Assembly: GCA_901472455.1 (NCBI GenBank)
Contig: LR590464.1
Coordinates: 4,278,001-4,342,000 of the forward strand
Length of the DNA: 64,000 nucleotides
Source: Leclercia adecarboxylata
Lineage (GTDB): Bacteria > Pseudomonadota > Gammaproteobacteria > Enterobacterales > Enterobacteriaceae
Direction of reading: 5' to 3'
Shown piece by piece: positions 1-9,431 of this stretch. The translations under genes were made by a program, and so were the position numbers. Within the stretch, counting starts at the first letter, position 1; each line of letters starts with the position of its first letter. The notes under the pieces were generated by a model that saw nothing but the letters and a program-made list of their open reading frames with translations, had not been told where the DNA came from and searched no databases.

Positions 1-443
1 CCGGGCTGGTGAAGAGTATCGGGGTCTGTAATTTCCAGGTCCACCATCTGCAGCGCCTGATTGATGAGACGGGTGTTGCCCCGGTCATCAACCAGATCGA
101 ACTGCACCCGTTGCTGCAGCAGCGCCAGCTGCACTCATGGAATGCGACCCACAAAATTCAGACCGAATCCTGGAGCCCATTGGCGCAAGGTGGCGAAGGG
201 GTCTTCGATCAGAAAATTATCCGCGATCTGGCGGATAAGTACGGCAAAACCCCGGCACAGATTGTCATTCGCTGGCATCTGGACTGCGGCCTGGTGGTGA
301 TCCCGAAATCTGTGACGCCGGCGCGTATCGCGGAGAACTTCGCGGTGTGGGATTTCCGTCTGGATAAAGACGAGCTGGGTGAGATTGCGAAGCTGGATAA
401 AGGCAAGCGTTTAGGGCCGGATCCCGATCAATTTGGCGGGTAA
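1..443 (+). CDS. dkgA: 2,5-diketo-D-gluconate reductase A / methylglyoxal reductase, 3' part
   Basis: C-terminal ~146 residues of an aldo-keto reductase; the 5' end lies outside the window (reading frame open from base 3). The visible part carries the AKR signatures GVCNF, NQIELHP, SWSPLAQGG and the NADPH-binding IPKS loop, and ends in GPDPDQFGG as E. coli DkgA does. The family reduces 2,5-diketogluconate and small aldehydes such as methylglyoxal in the cytoplasm with NADPH. A strong terminator follows directly. No break is seen in this fragment. Identity is near certain from residue-level similarity. Confidence 0.95.
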   Translation, partial: GLVKSIGVCNFQVHHLQRLIDETGVAPVINQIELHPLLQQRQLHSWNATHKIQTESWSPLAQGGEGVFDQKIIRDLADKYGKTPAQIVIRWHLDCGLVVIPKSVTPARIAENFAVWDFRLDKDELGEIAKLDKGKRLGPDPDQFGG

Positions 444-448
444 TGCCT

Positions 449-483
449 CAAACGAGCCCGGTCTTCCGCCGGGCTCGTTTTAA
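449..483 (+). terminator. Intrinsic terminator after dkgA
   Basis: Perfect GC-rich stem AAACGAGCCCGG / CCGGGCTCGTTT with a short TCTTCCG-type loop followed by TTTTAAT, six bases after the dkgA stop. Confidence 0.85.
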
Positions 484-484
484 T

Positions 485-886
485 CTATAAGCCAGACTGA
501 CATCTCGCCTTTCCGGGCAGGTCAGGCAATGTGCAAATGACGTTATACGCTTTGCCTTCAAGTTCATGTGGTCCACCGGGACCGCCACCTAATTCTGCTT
601 CATATTCCTTTCCGTTGGCACTCATCTGGAGCGAGGTGTGATACATCCAGTCCATCGGACCTATCGGCAGCAAAAAGATCCACTCATGCTGGCCCTGAAA
701 ACCAAAACGACCCTTGTCGACAGAAAGCGTCGGCTCACTCTCTAACGTTATTTTAGCGCCCGGCACTGGCTTACCTGTGCGGTCGATTAGACGTCCTTCC
801 ACCTCTGGCTGTGTCTGGCGGTGCATTATGCAACTGCTTAACGTCAGAGCAATCAACATCGCCCCTGCTATCTTCCCTGGTTTCAT
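485..886 (-). CDS. Small predicted lipoprotein with carboxypeptidase-regulatory-like motif
   Basis: 133 aa. The start has a strong ribosome-binding site (GAAGGAG, 7 nt spacing). Residues 1-18 form a lipoprotein signal with lipobox TLSSC, so Cys19 would be the lipidated first residue; Ile at +2 favours outer-membrane sorting. Residues ~29-50 (VEGRLIDRTGKPVPGAKI) look like the start of a carboxypeptidase-regulatory / transthyretin-like beta fold. The tail has two further Cys residues. It occupies the place of yqhG-yqhH in E. coli, but I do not recognise it as either. Function unknown. It is convergent with dkgA and shares its terminator region. Confidence 0.75.
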   Translation of the reverse strand: MKPGKIAGAMLIALTLSSCIMHRQTQPEVEGRLIDRTGKPVPGAKITLESEPTLSVDKGRFGFQGQHEWIFLLPIGPMDWMYHTSLQMSANGKEYEAELGGGPGGPHELEGKAYNVICTLPDLPGKARCQSGL

Positions 887-943
887 TTTGGGTCTCCTTC
901 CCTTGTGCTGCTATCTGAATTCCCCAGTCAGGAAGACAAAAAA

Positions 944-1018
944 AGCCGGGTAGCGGCTTCGCCTTACCCGGCCTTAGTATCGTTATGTAGGCCCGGTAAG
1001 CGCAGCGCCACCGGGCAT
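944..1018. repeat. Pair of REP-like palindromes
   Basis: Two palindromic units of the enterobacterial REP type, roughly GCCGGGTAGCGGCTTCGCC...CCCGGC and GCCCGGTAAGCGCAGCGCC...CGGGC, in opposite orientation, downstream of ygiQ and next to the lipoprotein promoter. Typical BIME arrangement; probably protects the ygiQ transcript end. Confidence 0.75.
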
Positions 1019-1027
1019 TTTTACCGT

Positions 1028-3204
1028 TTAACCGATCTTACGTTTTACACCCTTCTTCGCAGTCGCCCCGGCGTTCGAACGTTGATGCACAATCGGCGTA
1101 TGCTTGGTCAGAGCCGGACGGGTGTTGCGGTTCTGGCGACGCGCTTCGCGCATTTCATCCAGCGTAGGCGCAGGCACCAGGCAGTCGCGACGTGAGCCGA
1201 TCAGGTGCTTTTTCCCCATCTCTTCCAGCGCCTGGCGGATCAGCGGCCAGTTAGCCGGATCGTGATAACGCAGCAGGGCTTTATGCAGACGACGCTGTTT
1301 GTCACCTTTCGGGATCACCACATCTTCACTCTTATAACCAATCTTGCCCAGCGGGTTCTTGCCGGTGTAATACATGGTGGTCGAGTTCGCCAGCGGTGAC
1401 GGGTAGAAGTTCTGCACCTGATCCAGACGGAAGCGACGCTGCTTCAGCCACAGCGCCAGGTTCACCATATCCTCATCACGCGTACCCGGGTGGGCAGAGA
1501 TAAAGTATGGGATCAGGTACTGCTCTTTCCCGGCCTGTTTTGAGTAGGTATCGAACAGCTCTTTAAAGCGGTCATAGCTACCCATCCCCGGCTTCATCAT
1601 CTTCGACAGCGGGCCTTCTTCGGTATGCTCAGGGGCAATCTTCAGATAACCGCCCACGTGGTGGGTGGCCAGCTCTTTGATGTAGCGCGGATCTTCCACG
1701 GCGATGTCGTAGCGCACCCCGGAAGCGATCAGGATCTTCTTGATGCCTTTCAGGTCGCGGGCGCGACGGTAGAGGTTGATCGTCGGCTCGTGGTTGGTGT
1801 CCATGTGCTCGCAAATGCTCGGATAGACACAGGACAGGCGACGGCAGGTCTGCTCCGCACGCGGTGACTTACAGCGCAGCATATACATGTTGGCCGTCGG
1901 GCCACCCAGATCGGAGATCACGCCGGTAAAGCCCGGTACGGTGTCGCGAATGGCTTCGATCTCGTTGACAATCGACTCTTCGGAACGACTCTGGATAATG
2001 CGGCCTTCGTGCTCGGTAATGGAGCAGAAGGAGCAACCGCCGAAGCAGCCGCGCATGATGTTGATCGAGAAGCGGATCATCTCGTAGGCCGGAATGCGGC
2101 TGGTACCGTATGCCGGGTGCGGTACACGCTTGTACGGCAGAGCAAAGACGCTGTCCATCTCTTCGGTAGAGAGCGGGATCGCCGGCGGGTTGAGCCAGAT
2201 ATAACGCTCGCCGTGTTTTTGCATCAGCGCACGGGCGCAGCCCGGGTTGGTTTCATGGTGCAGAATACGGGAGGCGTGAGCGTAGAGCACTTTGTCCGCT
2301 TTAACTTTCTCGAAGGACGGCAGCAGCACGTAGGTCTTTTCCCATGGCTTTGGACGCGGAGGCTGAACGGTGATGGCTTTCGCTTCGGCTTTCTTCGGCT
2401 CAACAGGCTTGTTATCCGCACACGGCAAATCTTCGCCGTACGGGTGCGGGATCGGATCGATTTTGCCTGGCATATCGATGATACGGGAATCTACCCCGCT
2501 CCAGCCCGGCAGAGCCTCTTTCACCATGATCGCGGTGTTGCGCACGTCGCGGATGTTACCTACCGGCTCGCCCTGCGACAGACGGTGCGCCACTTCTACC
2601 AGCGGACGTTCGCCGTTGCCGAAGATCAGCATGTCGGCTTTGGAATCCACCAGCACCGAACGGCGCACGGTATCAGACCAGTAGTCATAATGCGCGGTAC
2701 GGCGCAGGCTCGCTTCGATGCCACCCAGGATGACCGGCACGTCTTTCCATGCTTCTTTGCATCGTTGGGTGTAGACGAGCGTTGCGCGGTCCGGGCGTTT
2801 ACCCGCCACGTTATCGGGGGTGTAGGCGTCGTCGTGACGCAGTTTGCGGTCGGCAGTGTAGCGGTTGATCATCGAGTCCATGTTGCCCGCGGTGACGCCA
2901 AAGAACAGGTTTTGGTTTACCGAGGCGCATAAAGTCCTCTTTGCTGTTCCAGTCCGGCTGGGCAATGATCCCGACGCGGAAGCCCTGGGCTTCAAGCATG
3001 CGACCACAGATCGCCATGCCAAAGCTCGGGTGATCGACGTAGGCGTCGCCGGTCACCAGAATAATGTCGCAGCTGTCCCAGCCAAGTTGGTCCATCTCTT
3101 CACGAGACATCGGCAGGAAGGGTGCCGGTCCAAAGCAGGCCGCCCAGTACTGGGGCCAGGGAGAAGAGGTCACGATCCGGCTGGATCAGGGAAATGGCGC
3201 TCAT
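1028..3204 (-). CDS. ygiQ: Radical SAM protein YgiQ (two frame breaks)
   Basis: UPF0313 radical-SAM protein of unknown substrate. After repair it would be 724 aa, starting [14 protein letters not shown]. The CxxxCxxC iron-sulfur motif appears as CFGGCSFCS in the middle of the protein, with the N-terminal UPF0313 domain before it and a basic tail (KKGVKRKIG) after it. Two single-base gains break the frame: GGG at 3159-3161 (codon ~16, where FSWPQYW is expected) and TTTT at 2910-2913 (where GKPNLFFGV is expected). Removing one base at each gives a continuous protein nearly identical to E. coli YgiQ. The real start is the ATG at 3204, which the first break hides. Confidence 0.93.
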
Positions 3205-3284
3205 AATGCTTCCGAAGAAAAAATAGACAAAAGGAGCGGGATTATACGCTGGATCATTGGGGGAATTGAAGGAGTATTGTGCGG

Positions 3285-3436
3285 GGTGTTATCCCCTCAC
3301 CCCGGCCCTCTCCCCAGAGGAGTGAGGATGAAAGCGTGCACCGGGCTGTTCCCTCTCCCCAGAGGAGCGAGGGGTGAAAGCGTGCGCCGATCGGTCCCCT
3401 CTCCCCTTTGGGGAGAGGGTTAGGGTGAGGGGAAAA
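3285..3436. repeat. Cluster of C-rich palindromic intergenic repeats
   Basis: Three partial copies of a repeat built on CCCTCACCC...CCCTCTCCCC-(loop)-GGGGAGAGGGTTAGGGTGAGGGG. The last copy (about 3397-3434) is a full palindrome. It lies upstream of the ygiQ start and just past the ftsP stop. The same sequence family recurs at about 26574, 35250 and 59701. Confidence 0.8.
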
Positions 3437-3438
3437 AT

Positions 3439-4853
3439 TTACGGCGCTGGATTGATTAACATTTGCCCAACCGAACCGCGATCCATCATCTCCAGCGTCT
3501 GGCTGTGGAACAGGAACGGGAAGTGTGGCCAGGAGGGCTGACCGTAATAGACCAGCAGTTCAACCTGCCCGTCGACCCAAACGGTATCTTTCCAGCCCCT
3601 GTCTTCCGGGAACGGCATGGCGCCGTTGACGTTACGCACCAGGAATTTCACCCCTTCGATATGGAACGACTGCGGCATGTCGGCACGGACCGTCCAGCGT
3701 TCCCAGGTGCCCTGTTGAGCGGTGATATCAATGCGGTTCACATCCCACAACTGGCCGTTAATGCCCGGATCGTCACCAAGGCTGATATCCCGGCTGCGCA
3801 CCGGCGTCCCGCTCAGCACGTCTTCCGGCAGCAGGCGCATCGGCAGGGTGTCGGTCACCAGCGGCAGAAGGCCGGTTGGACGCAGGGTCAACACCAGGGT
3901 CGAGATCAGAATGCTCGACGGTTCAAAGAAGCCGCGCAGACGGTCAACGATGCTCGCCGCCTCGCCACAGGTGATCGACACTTCGTCGCCGTTGGTCATA
4001 TCCACCAGGATTTCGCGGCGCTCGCCCGGCGCCAGCGCCAGCTGTTTAACCGGCACCGGGGCCGGTAAGAACCCCTGATCCCCGGCAATCACGTGCAGCG
4101 CCCGGCCATCACTCATCTGCAATTGATAGCGCCGCGAGTTGGAAGCATTCAGCAGACGCAGGCGCACCCAGCCGCGGGATACCTCGACATAGGGACTTTG
4201 CGCGCCGTTCACCATCAGCGTATCACCGACAAAACCGCCGCTGCCCGGCTCGCTGTACTCCGGCGTACCGAAGTTATCCAGCCGCTTATCCTGAATAATG
4301 ATTGGGAAGTCATCGACCCCGTAGTGATTCGGGATCGGCAGGGATTTGCTGATCTCATCCTCCACCAGCCACATCCCCGCCAGACCGGTATAGACCTGCT
4401 GCGCGGTGCGGTTTGGGGTGTTAGCGTGATACCAGAGGGTCGCCGCGTTCTGGCGAACGGGCAAGACCGGGCGCCCAGTCAGCGCTGGGGGACATCATGC
4501 GCGGCGCACCGCCCAGCAGCGGGCCTGGCACCTGCAAACCGCTGATGGTCATGGCGACGTTCTCTGCCAGGCGGTTGCTGTAGATCAGTTTGACGTCATC
4601 CCCGCTCCAGACGCGAACGGTCGGACCAAGGTAACGCCCGTTAACGCCCCAGACGTTCGCCCGCGTCCCCTGGGTGAACGACCAGTGGGTACGCTGCAAC
4701 GTCAGGAACAGCGGGCTGACCGCGGCGGGATTCGAGTAACGGCGGGATGGGCAGCGGTTGCTGCTGCCCGGCGGCGTTTGCCCTCAGCGGAACCGCACCT
4801 GCACAAAGGGCGATACCCGATGCCTGAATAAACTGACGGCGACTGAGTGACAT
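3439..4853 (-). CDS. ftsP: Cell division protein FtsP (SufI), Tat-exported (two frame breaks)
   Basis: Periplasmic multicopper-oxidase-like protein that lacks copper and stabilises the divisome under stress. The N-terminus MSLSRRQFIQASG is a twin-arginine signal. Two single-base gains interrupt it: GGG at 4713-4715 (expected RRGQPLFLTLQ) and GGG at 4469-4471 (expected DWAPVLPVRQN). The span of 1415 bases minus two gives 470 aa, the length of E. coli FtsP. The order ftsP-plsC-parC on one strand is as in E. coli. Best read as an intact gene carrying sequence errors. Confidence 0.94.
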
Positions 4854-4912
4854 ATTAGCTCCATGTATAAACGTACTAACAACGCGGGAAGTCGTTTTCC
4901 CTGCAAACCGGC

Positions 4913-5652
4913 TTAAACCCTGCCAGCGGCTTCGCGTTCTGCGACTTCTTTATCGAGTTCGGCGATTTTGTTCAGCATTAATTCGCGGCAATGGGCCGCC
5001 AGCTCACGCACCTGATCTTTGCCATATTTACTGACATCGACCGGCGGCAGCATCTCGACGATAACCAGGCCGTTATGCAGGCGGTTCAGGTTAATCTTAT
5101 TCGATGTGTTGGAAACACACACCGGAATAATCGGTACACCTGCCGCAATTGCGGCGTGAAACGCGCCAGTTTTAAACGGCAGCAGGCCGCGACCGCGGCT
5201 ACGGGTCCCTTCCGGGAACATCCAGATGGAGATTCTGCGTTTTTTTGAAGTGGTTTACCACCTCAGCAATGGTGCCGTGCGCTTTGGCGCGGTTGTTACG
5301 GTCGATCAGCAGGTTGCCGGTCAGCCAGTAGAGCAGGCCAAAGAACGGCACCCACAGCAGGCTTTTTTTGCCCACGGTGACGGTAGGTGGCTGAACGATT
5401 TTTTGCCGCGGTCACCATATCGTAGTTGTTCTGATGGTTGCCGATATAGATAGCGTTGCCATGTTTCTCTGCCCCTTCTGGCAGACGCGTTTCGACTTTC
5501 AGGCCAAACAGCGGCCCCAGACGGGCAAACATGTGGCCAAACGTGGCAACATGCTTTGGATTACGCGGGCTGAACAGGCAGTAAATACAGCCGAAGATAC
5601 AGACCAGAATGCAGTAAATAACGGCAAGAATAGAACGAACAATTAATAGCAT
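4913..5652 (-). CDS. plsC: 1-acyl-sn-glycerol-3-phosphate acyltransferase (two frame breaks)
   Basis: Inner-membrane enzyme that acylates lysophosphatidate to phosphatidate; essential in E. coli. The catalytic NHQNNYD (NHX4D) and the FPEGTRSRGRG block are both visible, after an N-terminal hydrophobic segment (residues ~3-27). Breaks: six T at 5399-5404 (after DMVTAA) and seven T at 5240-5246 (in HFKKR), each one base too long. Correction gives 245 aa, the E. coli length. The start at 5652 (MLLIVRSILAVIY) matches the E. coli start. Confidence 0.95.
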
Positions 5653-5740
5653 AGCGACCTCAAAAACCCCTGACAGTTGACGATTATACTGCAACTATAA
5701 GCGGTTAACTGCTTTGATTTTATACCCGTCATACTTATGT

Positions 5741-5772
5741 GCAGGACAAAACGATTAACTGTTTTGTCCTGC
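5741..5772. repeat. Perfect 12-bp inverted repeat between parC and plsC
   Basis: GCAGGACAAAAC and GTTTTGTCCTGC separated by an 8-base loop. There is no T tract after it on the minus strand, so it is not a standard terminator. It could be an mRNA processing hairpin or an operator. Confidence 0.6.
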
Positions 5773-5847
5773 ATCTCGCATTGTTTAGGGGTGTATAACG
5801 GATGTTTTTTTTACGGCTCCCCCTCCTGAACGAAGGGGGAAGCGCGG

Positions 5848-8111
5848 TTACGCTTCGTTGTCGTCCGCGGTCGCCCGCTGCGGAGAGTCGATCTCCACGC
5901 GGTCAATGCGTTGCAGGCCGCGCATCAACGACCCTTTACGTCCACGTTCGGCCCACCACTTTCTGTAGCTCTTCCGGGCGCAGTTTGATTTTGCGTTTAC
6001 CCACGTGAATGGTCAGGGTGCTCTGCGGCGGCAGGATAAAGAGGTGCGCCAGGCTATCTGCGCCTGAGGCCGCTTCTGCCGCCGAGATGTTGATGATCTT
6101 ATTGCCCTTGCCTTTCGACAGCTGCGGCAGGTCGCTGAGCGGGAACATTAACATCCGGCCAGCAGCGGAGATCGCCAGCAGCATATCGCTCTCGTTCTCA
6201 ATCACCAGCGGAGCCATCACCCGGGCGTTATCCGGCAGGCTAATCAACGCCTTGCCCGCACGGTTACGCGAGATCAGATCGTTAAAGGTACAGATAAAGC
6301 CGTAGCCCGCATCGGAGGCCAGCAGCAGCTTCTGCTCCTCGCCTTCCATCAGCATATGCTCAATGGTCGCCCCCCGGCGGCAGCGTCAGCTTGCCGGTCA
6401 GCGGCTCGCCCTGCCCGCGCGCCGACGGCAGCGTGATCGGATCGATGGCGTAGCTGCGCCCGGTAGTGTCGATAAAGGCCACCGGCTGGTTGCTCTTACC
6501 CTTCACCGCGGCTTTGAAGCTGTCGCCCGCTTTGTAACTCAGGCCCGGAGCGTCGATATCGTGCCCCTTGGCGCTACGAACCCAGCCGCTTTGAGACAGC
6601 ACGATGGTCACCGGCTCGGACGGCTGCATGTCATGCTCGCTCATCGCTTTCGCTTCTTCGCGCTCGTGCAGCGGAGAGCGACGGTCGTCGCCAAACGCGT
6701 CGGCGTCGGCCTGCAGCTCTTTTTTCAGCAAGGTATTCATCTTGCGCTCGGACGCCAGAATCGCCTGCAGCTGATCGCGCTCTTTTTCCAGCTCGTTCTG
6801 CTCACCGCGGATTTTCATCTCTTCCAGTTTGGCGAGATGACGCAGCTTCAGCTCGAGGGATGGCTTCCGCCTGGGTTTCGCTGATACCAAAGCGCGACAT
6901 CAGCGCCGGCTTCGGCTCATCCTCAGTACGGGATGATCTCGATCACTTCGTCGATATTCAGGAACGCCACCAGCAAACCTTCAAGGATATGCAGGCGCTT
7001 AAGCACTTTCTCCAGACGATGGTTCAGACGACGGCGCACGGTATCGCGGCGGAACGTCAGCCATTCAGAGAGGATCTCCAGCAGGTTTTTCACCGCCGGA
7101 CGACCGTCCAGCCCGATCATGTTCAGGTTGATACGGTAGCTTTTTTCCAGATCGGTGGTGGCGAACAGGTGATTCATCACCGGCTCCATGTCCACACGGT
7201 TGGAGCGCGGCACGATCACCAGACGGGTCGGGTTTTCGTGGTCGGATTCGTCGCGCAGGTCGTCCACCATTGGCAGCTTTTTATTGCGCATCTGGGCGGC
7301 GATCTGTTCCAGCACTTTCGCGCCGGAGACCTGGTGTGGCAGCGCAGTGATCACCACCGCGCCGTCCTCTTTTGTCCACACCGCACGCATGCGCACGGAG
7401 CCGCGACCGTTCTGGTAGATTTTGCGGATCTCCGCGCGGGGAGGTGATGATCTCCGCTTCGGTCGGATAGTCCGGCCCCTGGACGATATCCAGCAGCTCG
7501 TCCAGCGTGGTTTTCGGCTGCTCAATCAGGGTGATCGCCGCTTTCGCCACTTCACGCAGGTTGTGCGGCGGGATATCCGTCGCCATCCCCACGGCAATAC
7601 CGGTGGTGCCGTTCAGCAGAATGTTCGGCAGACGGGCAGGCAGCATCTTCGGCTCCTGCATGGTGCCGTCGAAGTTCGGTACCCACTCCACGGTGCCCTG
7701 GCCCAGCTCGCTGAGCAGCAGTTCGGCATATTTAGAGAGACGGGATTCGGTGTAACGCATCGCCGCGAACGACTTCGGATCGTCCGGCGCACCCCAGTTA
7801 CCCTGGCCGTCCACCAGTGGATAGCGGTACGAGAACGGCTGGGCCATCAGCACCATCGCTTCATAACAGGCGCTGTCGCCATGCGGATGGTATTTACCCA
7901 ACACGTCACCCACGGTACGGGCGGATTTTTTAAACTTGGCGCTGGCATTCAGACCCAGCTCAGACATCGCATAAACGATGCGGCGCTGAACGGGTTTCAG
8001 CCCATCACCGATAAACGGCAACGCCCTGTCCATGATGACGTACATGGAGTAGTTCAGGTAGGCGTTTTCCGTGAATTCATGTAGCGCGAGGCGCTCTGCC
8101 ATATCGCTCAT
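5848..8111 (-). CDS. parC: Topoisomerase IV subunit A (five frame breaks)
   Basis: DNA-cleaving subunit of topoisomerase IV, essential for chromosome decatenation. The winged-helix/tower region is intact at the N-terminus, with [13 protein letters not shown] and the active-site Tyr in [11 protein letters not shown]. Five one-base gains break the frame, at GGGG 7438-7441, GGG 6930-6932, GGG 6857-6859, CCCCCC 6370-6375 and GG 5950-5951. Taking one base from each run gives exactly 752 aa (the E. coli length), ending [18 protein letters not shown]. Residues Ser80 and Glu84, linked to quinolone resistance, lie in DSACYE and look wild type. An essential gene cannot tolerate these breaks, so they are almost surely errors. 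Confidence 0.95.
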
Positions 8112-8196
8112 TAAATGGGATTCCTCAACTCAGAAACCAGTTGGTTTCAGGCAATATTGCCGCAGATACTACCTCATCTGGCGAGTCGAGTCACAG

Positions 8197-8226
8197 AGAA
8201 AAAGGGGCCGCACCGGCGGCCCCTTT
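8197..8226 (-). terminator. Intrinsic terminator of ygiW
   Basis: On the minus strand, stem AAAGGGGCCGC / GCGGCCCCTTT followed by TTCTC, starting 6 bases after the ygiW stop. Confidence 0.8.
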
Positions 8227-8231
8227 GTGGG

Positions 8232-8633
8232 TTATTTATTCAGCTTGATAACCTGTTTCACGTCGATTTCGAAATCGTTCCACTCTTTGTCAACTTTACC
8301 CTGCAGCTCAACCTTATCCTGCGGGGTGACGGTCACGCCGTTCCAGCGCTTATTGTCGATCTCGACGTTCACCGTGCCGCTCTCATCGCGGAAGGTGTAG
8401 CGGTCGTCGGAGAGGCGCTCGGTGATGTTGCCGCGCAGTTTCACCCAGCTATCGTCCTTTAGATCCTTGACCTTTGCTGCGGTGGTGAGGTTGGCGTCGT
8501 TATCGACAAAACCGCCCTGCTGAGTTTGCGTCTGGGTTGCCGTCGCCGACGGGCCGTTAAACCCGCCCTGAGCCGCAAAAACCGGCGCAGTGGTGATCAT
8601 CATGATGGCAGCAATAGCAGCGTATTTTTTCAT
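8232..8633 (-). CDS. ygiW: Periplasmic OB-fold stress protein YgiW/VisP
   Basis: 133 aa from the ATG at 8633, which follows a GGGAG ribosome-binding site; a longer upstream reading lacks one. Signal peptide of about 21 residues (MKKYAAIAAIMMITTAPVFA), then a low-complexity Gln/Thr/Gly linker (~22-47) and a BOF (bacterial OB-fold) domain with the hallmarks WVKLRGNI, YTFRDESGTV, DNKRWNGV and FEIDVKQV. In E. coli and Salmonella the homologue is periplasmic, linked to oxidative-stress tolerance and QseC-controlled. It is divergent from qseBC here. The neighbouring ygiS-ygiT-mqsR-ygiV genes of E. coli are absent. Confidence 0.92.
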   Translation of the reverse strand: MKKYAAIAAIMMITTAPVFAAQGGFNGPSATATQTQTQQGGFVDNDANLTTAAKVKDLKDDSWVKLRGNITERLSDDRYTFRDESGTVNVEIDNKRWNGVTVTPQDKVELQGKVDKEWNDFEIDVKQVIKLNK

Positions 8634-8682
8634 CTTAACTCTCCCTTTAATGTCGTTTCGCAATCCATTAAACAGGGTAAAC

Positions 8683-8698
8683 CTTAACAACTTCTTAA
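8683..8698. promoter_or_regulatory. QseB/PmrA-like direct repeat operator
   Basis: CTTAAC-N5-CTTAAG: two half-sites of the CTTAA type at 11-bp pitch, as in PmrA boxes and reported QseB targets. It lies 73 bp before the qseB start and 50 bp before ygiW, so it could serve autoregulation of qseBC and control of ygiW. Inferred from motif and position only. Confidence 0.55.
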
Positions 8699-8771
8699 GC
8701 GGAAAATTTAAATTTTTTTACTGTACAGCGGAGCGTGACAGAGGGTTTACTGGCCTTATCAGGGAGGGAAC

Positions 8772-9431
8772 ATGCGCATTTTACTGGTAGAAGACGACAA
8801 GCTGATTGGCGACGGCATTAAGGCCGGCCTGACGAAACTGGGCTTTAGCCTGGACTGGTTCACCGAGGGTGAAACCGGCAGAGCGGCGCTCTACAGCGCC
8901 CCCTATGACGCCGTGGTGCTCGACCTGACCCTGCCCGGTATTGATGGGCTGCAAATCCTGCGCGAATGGCGGGAACAAGGCCGCAGCGAGCCAGTGTTGA
9001 TCCTGACCGCACGTGATGCGCTCAACCAGCGCGTCGAGGGGTTGCGTCTGGGGGCCGACGATTATCTCTGTAAACCCTTTGCGCTTATCGAAGTGGCCGC
9101 CCGCCTTGAGGCGCTGGTGCGTCGCAGCCACGGGCAGGCGCGCAGCGAACTGCGCCACGGCGGCGTGACGCTCGATCCCAGCCGACTGGTAGCCAGCCTC
9201 AATGGCGAAACCCTGGTGCTCAAGCCTAAAGAGTTCGCCCTGCTGGAGCTGTTAATGCGCAACGCGGGCCGCGTGCTGCCGCGCAAACTGATCGAAGAGA
9301 AGCTCTATACCTGGGACGACGAGGTCTCCAGCAACGCCGTGGAGGTCCACGTTCACCATCTGCGCCGCAAGCTCGGCAGCGATTTTATCCGCACCGTACA
9401 CGGCATCGGTTATACCCTGGGTGATGCATGA
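8772..9431 (+). CDS. qseB: Two-component response regulator QseB
   Basis: 219 aa OmpR/PhoB-type regulator, same length as E. coli QseB. Receiver: acidic pocket EDD at 7-9, phospho-acceptor Asp51 in VVLDLTLPG, conserved Lys in DDYLCKPF (~101). C-terminal winged helix ends [36 protein letters not shown] precedes the ATG. The stop overlaps the qseC start by 4 bp (ATGA), so the two are translationally coupled. Confidence 0.96.
   Translation: MRILLVEDDKLIGDGIKAGLTKLGFSLDWFTEGETGRAALYSAPYDAVVLDLTLPGIDGLQILREWREQGRSEPVLILTARDALNQRVEGLRLGADDYLCKPFALIEVAARLEALVRRSHGQARSELRHGGVTLDPSRLVASLNGETLVLKPKEFALLELLMRNAGRVLPRKLIEEKLYTWDDEVSSNAVEVHVHHLRRKLGSDFIRTVHGIGYTLGDA

Noticed and set aside
2009-2932. 307-codon open frame antisense to ygiQ
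   Set aside because: Shadow of the highly conserved ygiQ; translation has no family likeness.
5848-8111. parC as a pseudogene
   Set aside because: parC is essential and parE is intact; five one-base fixes in runs restore exactly 752 aa.
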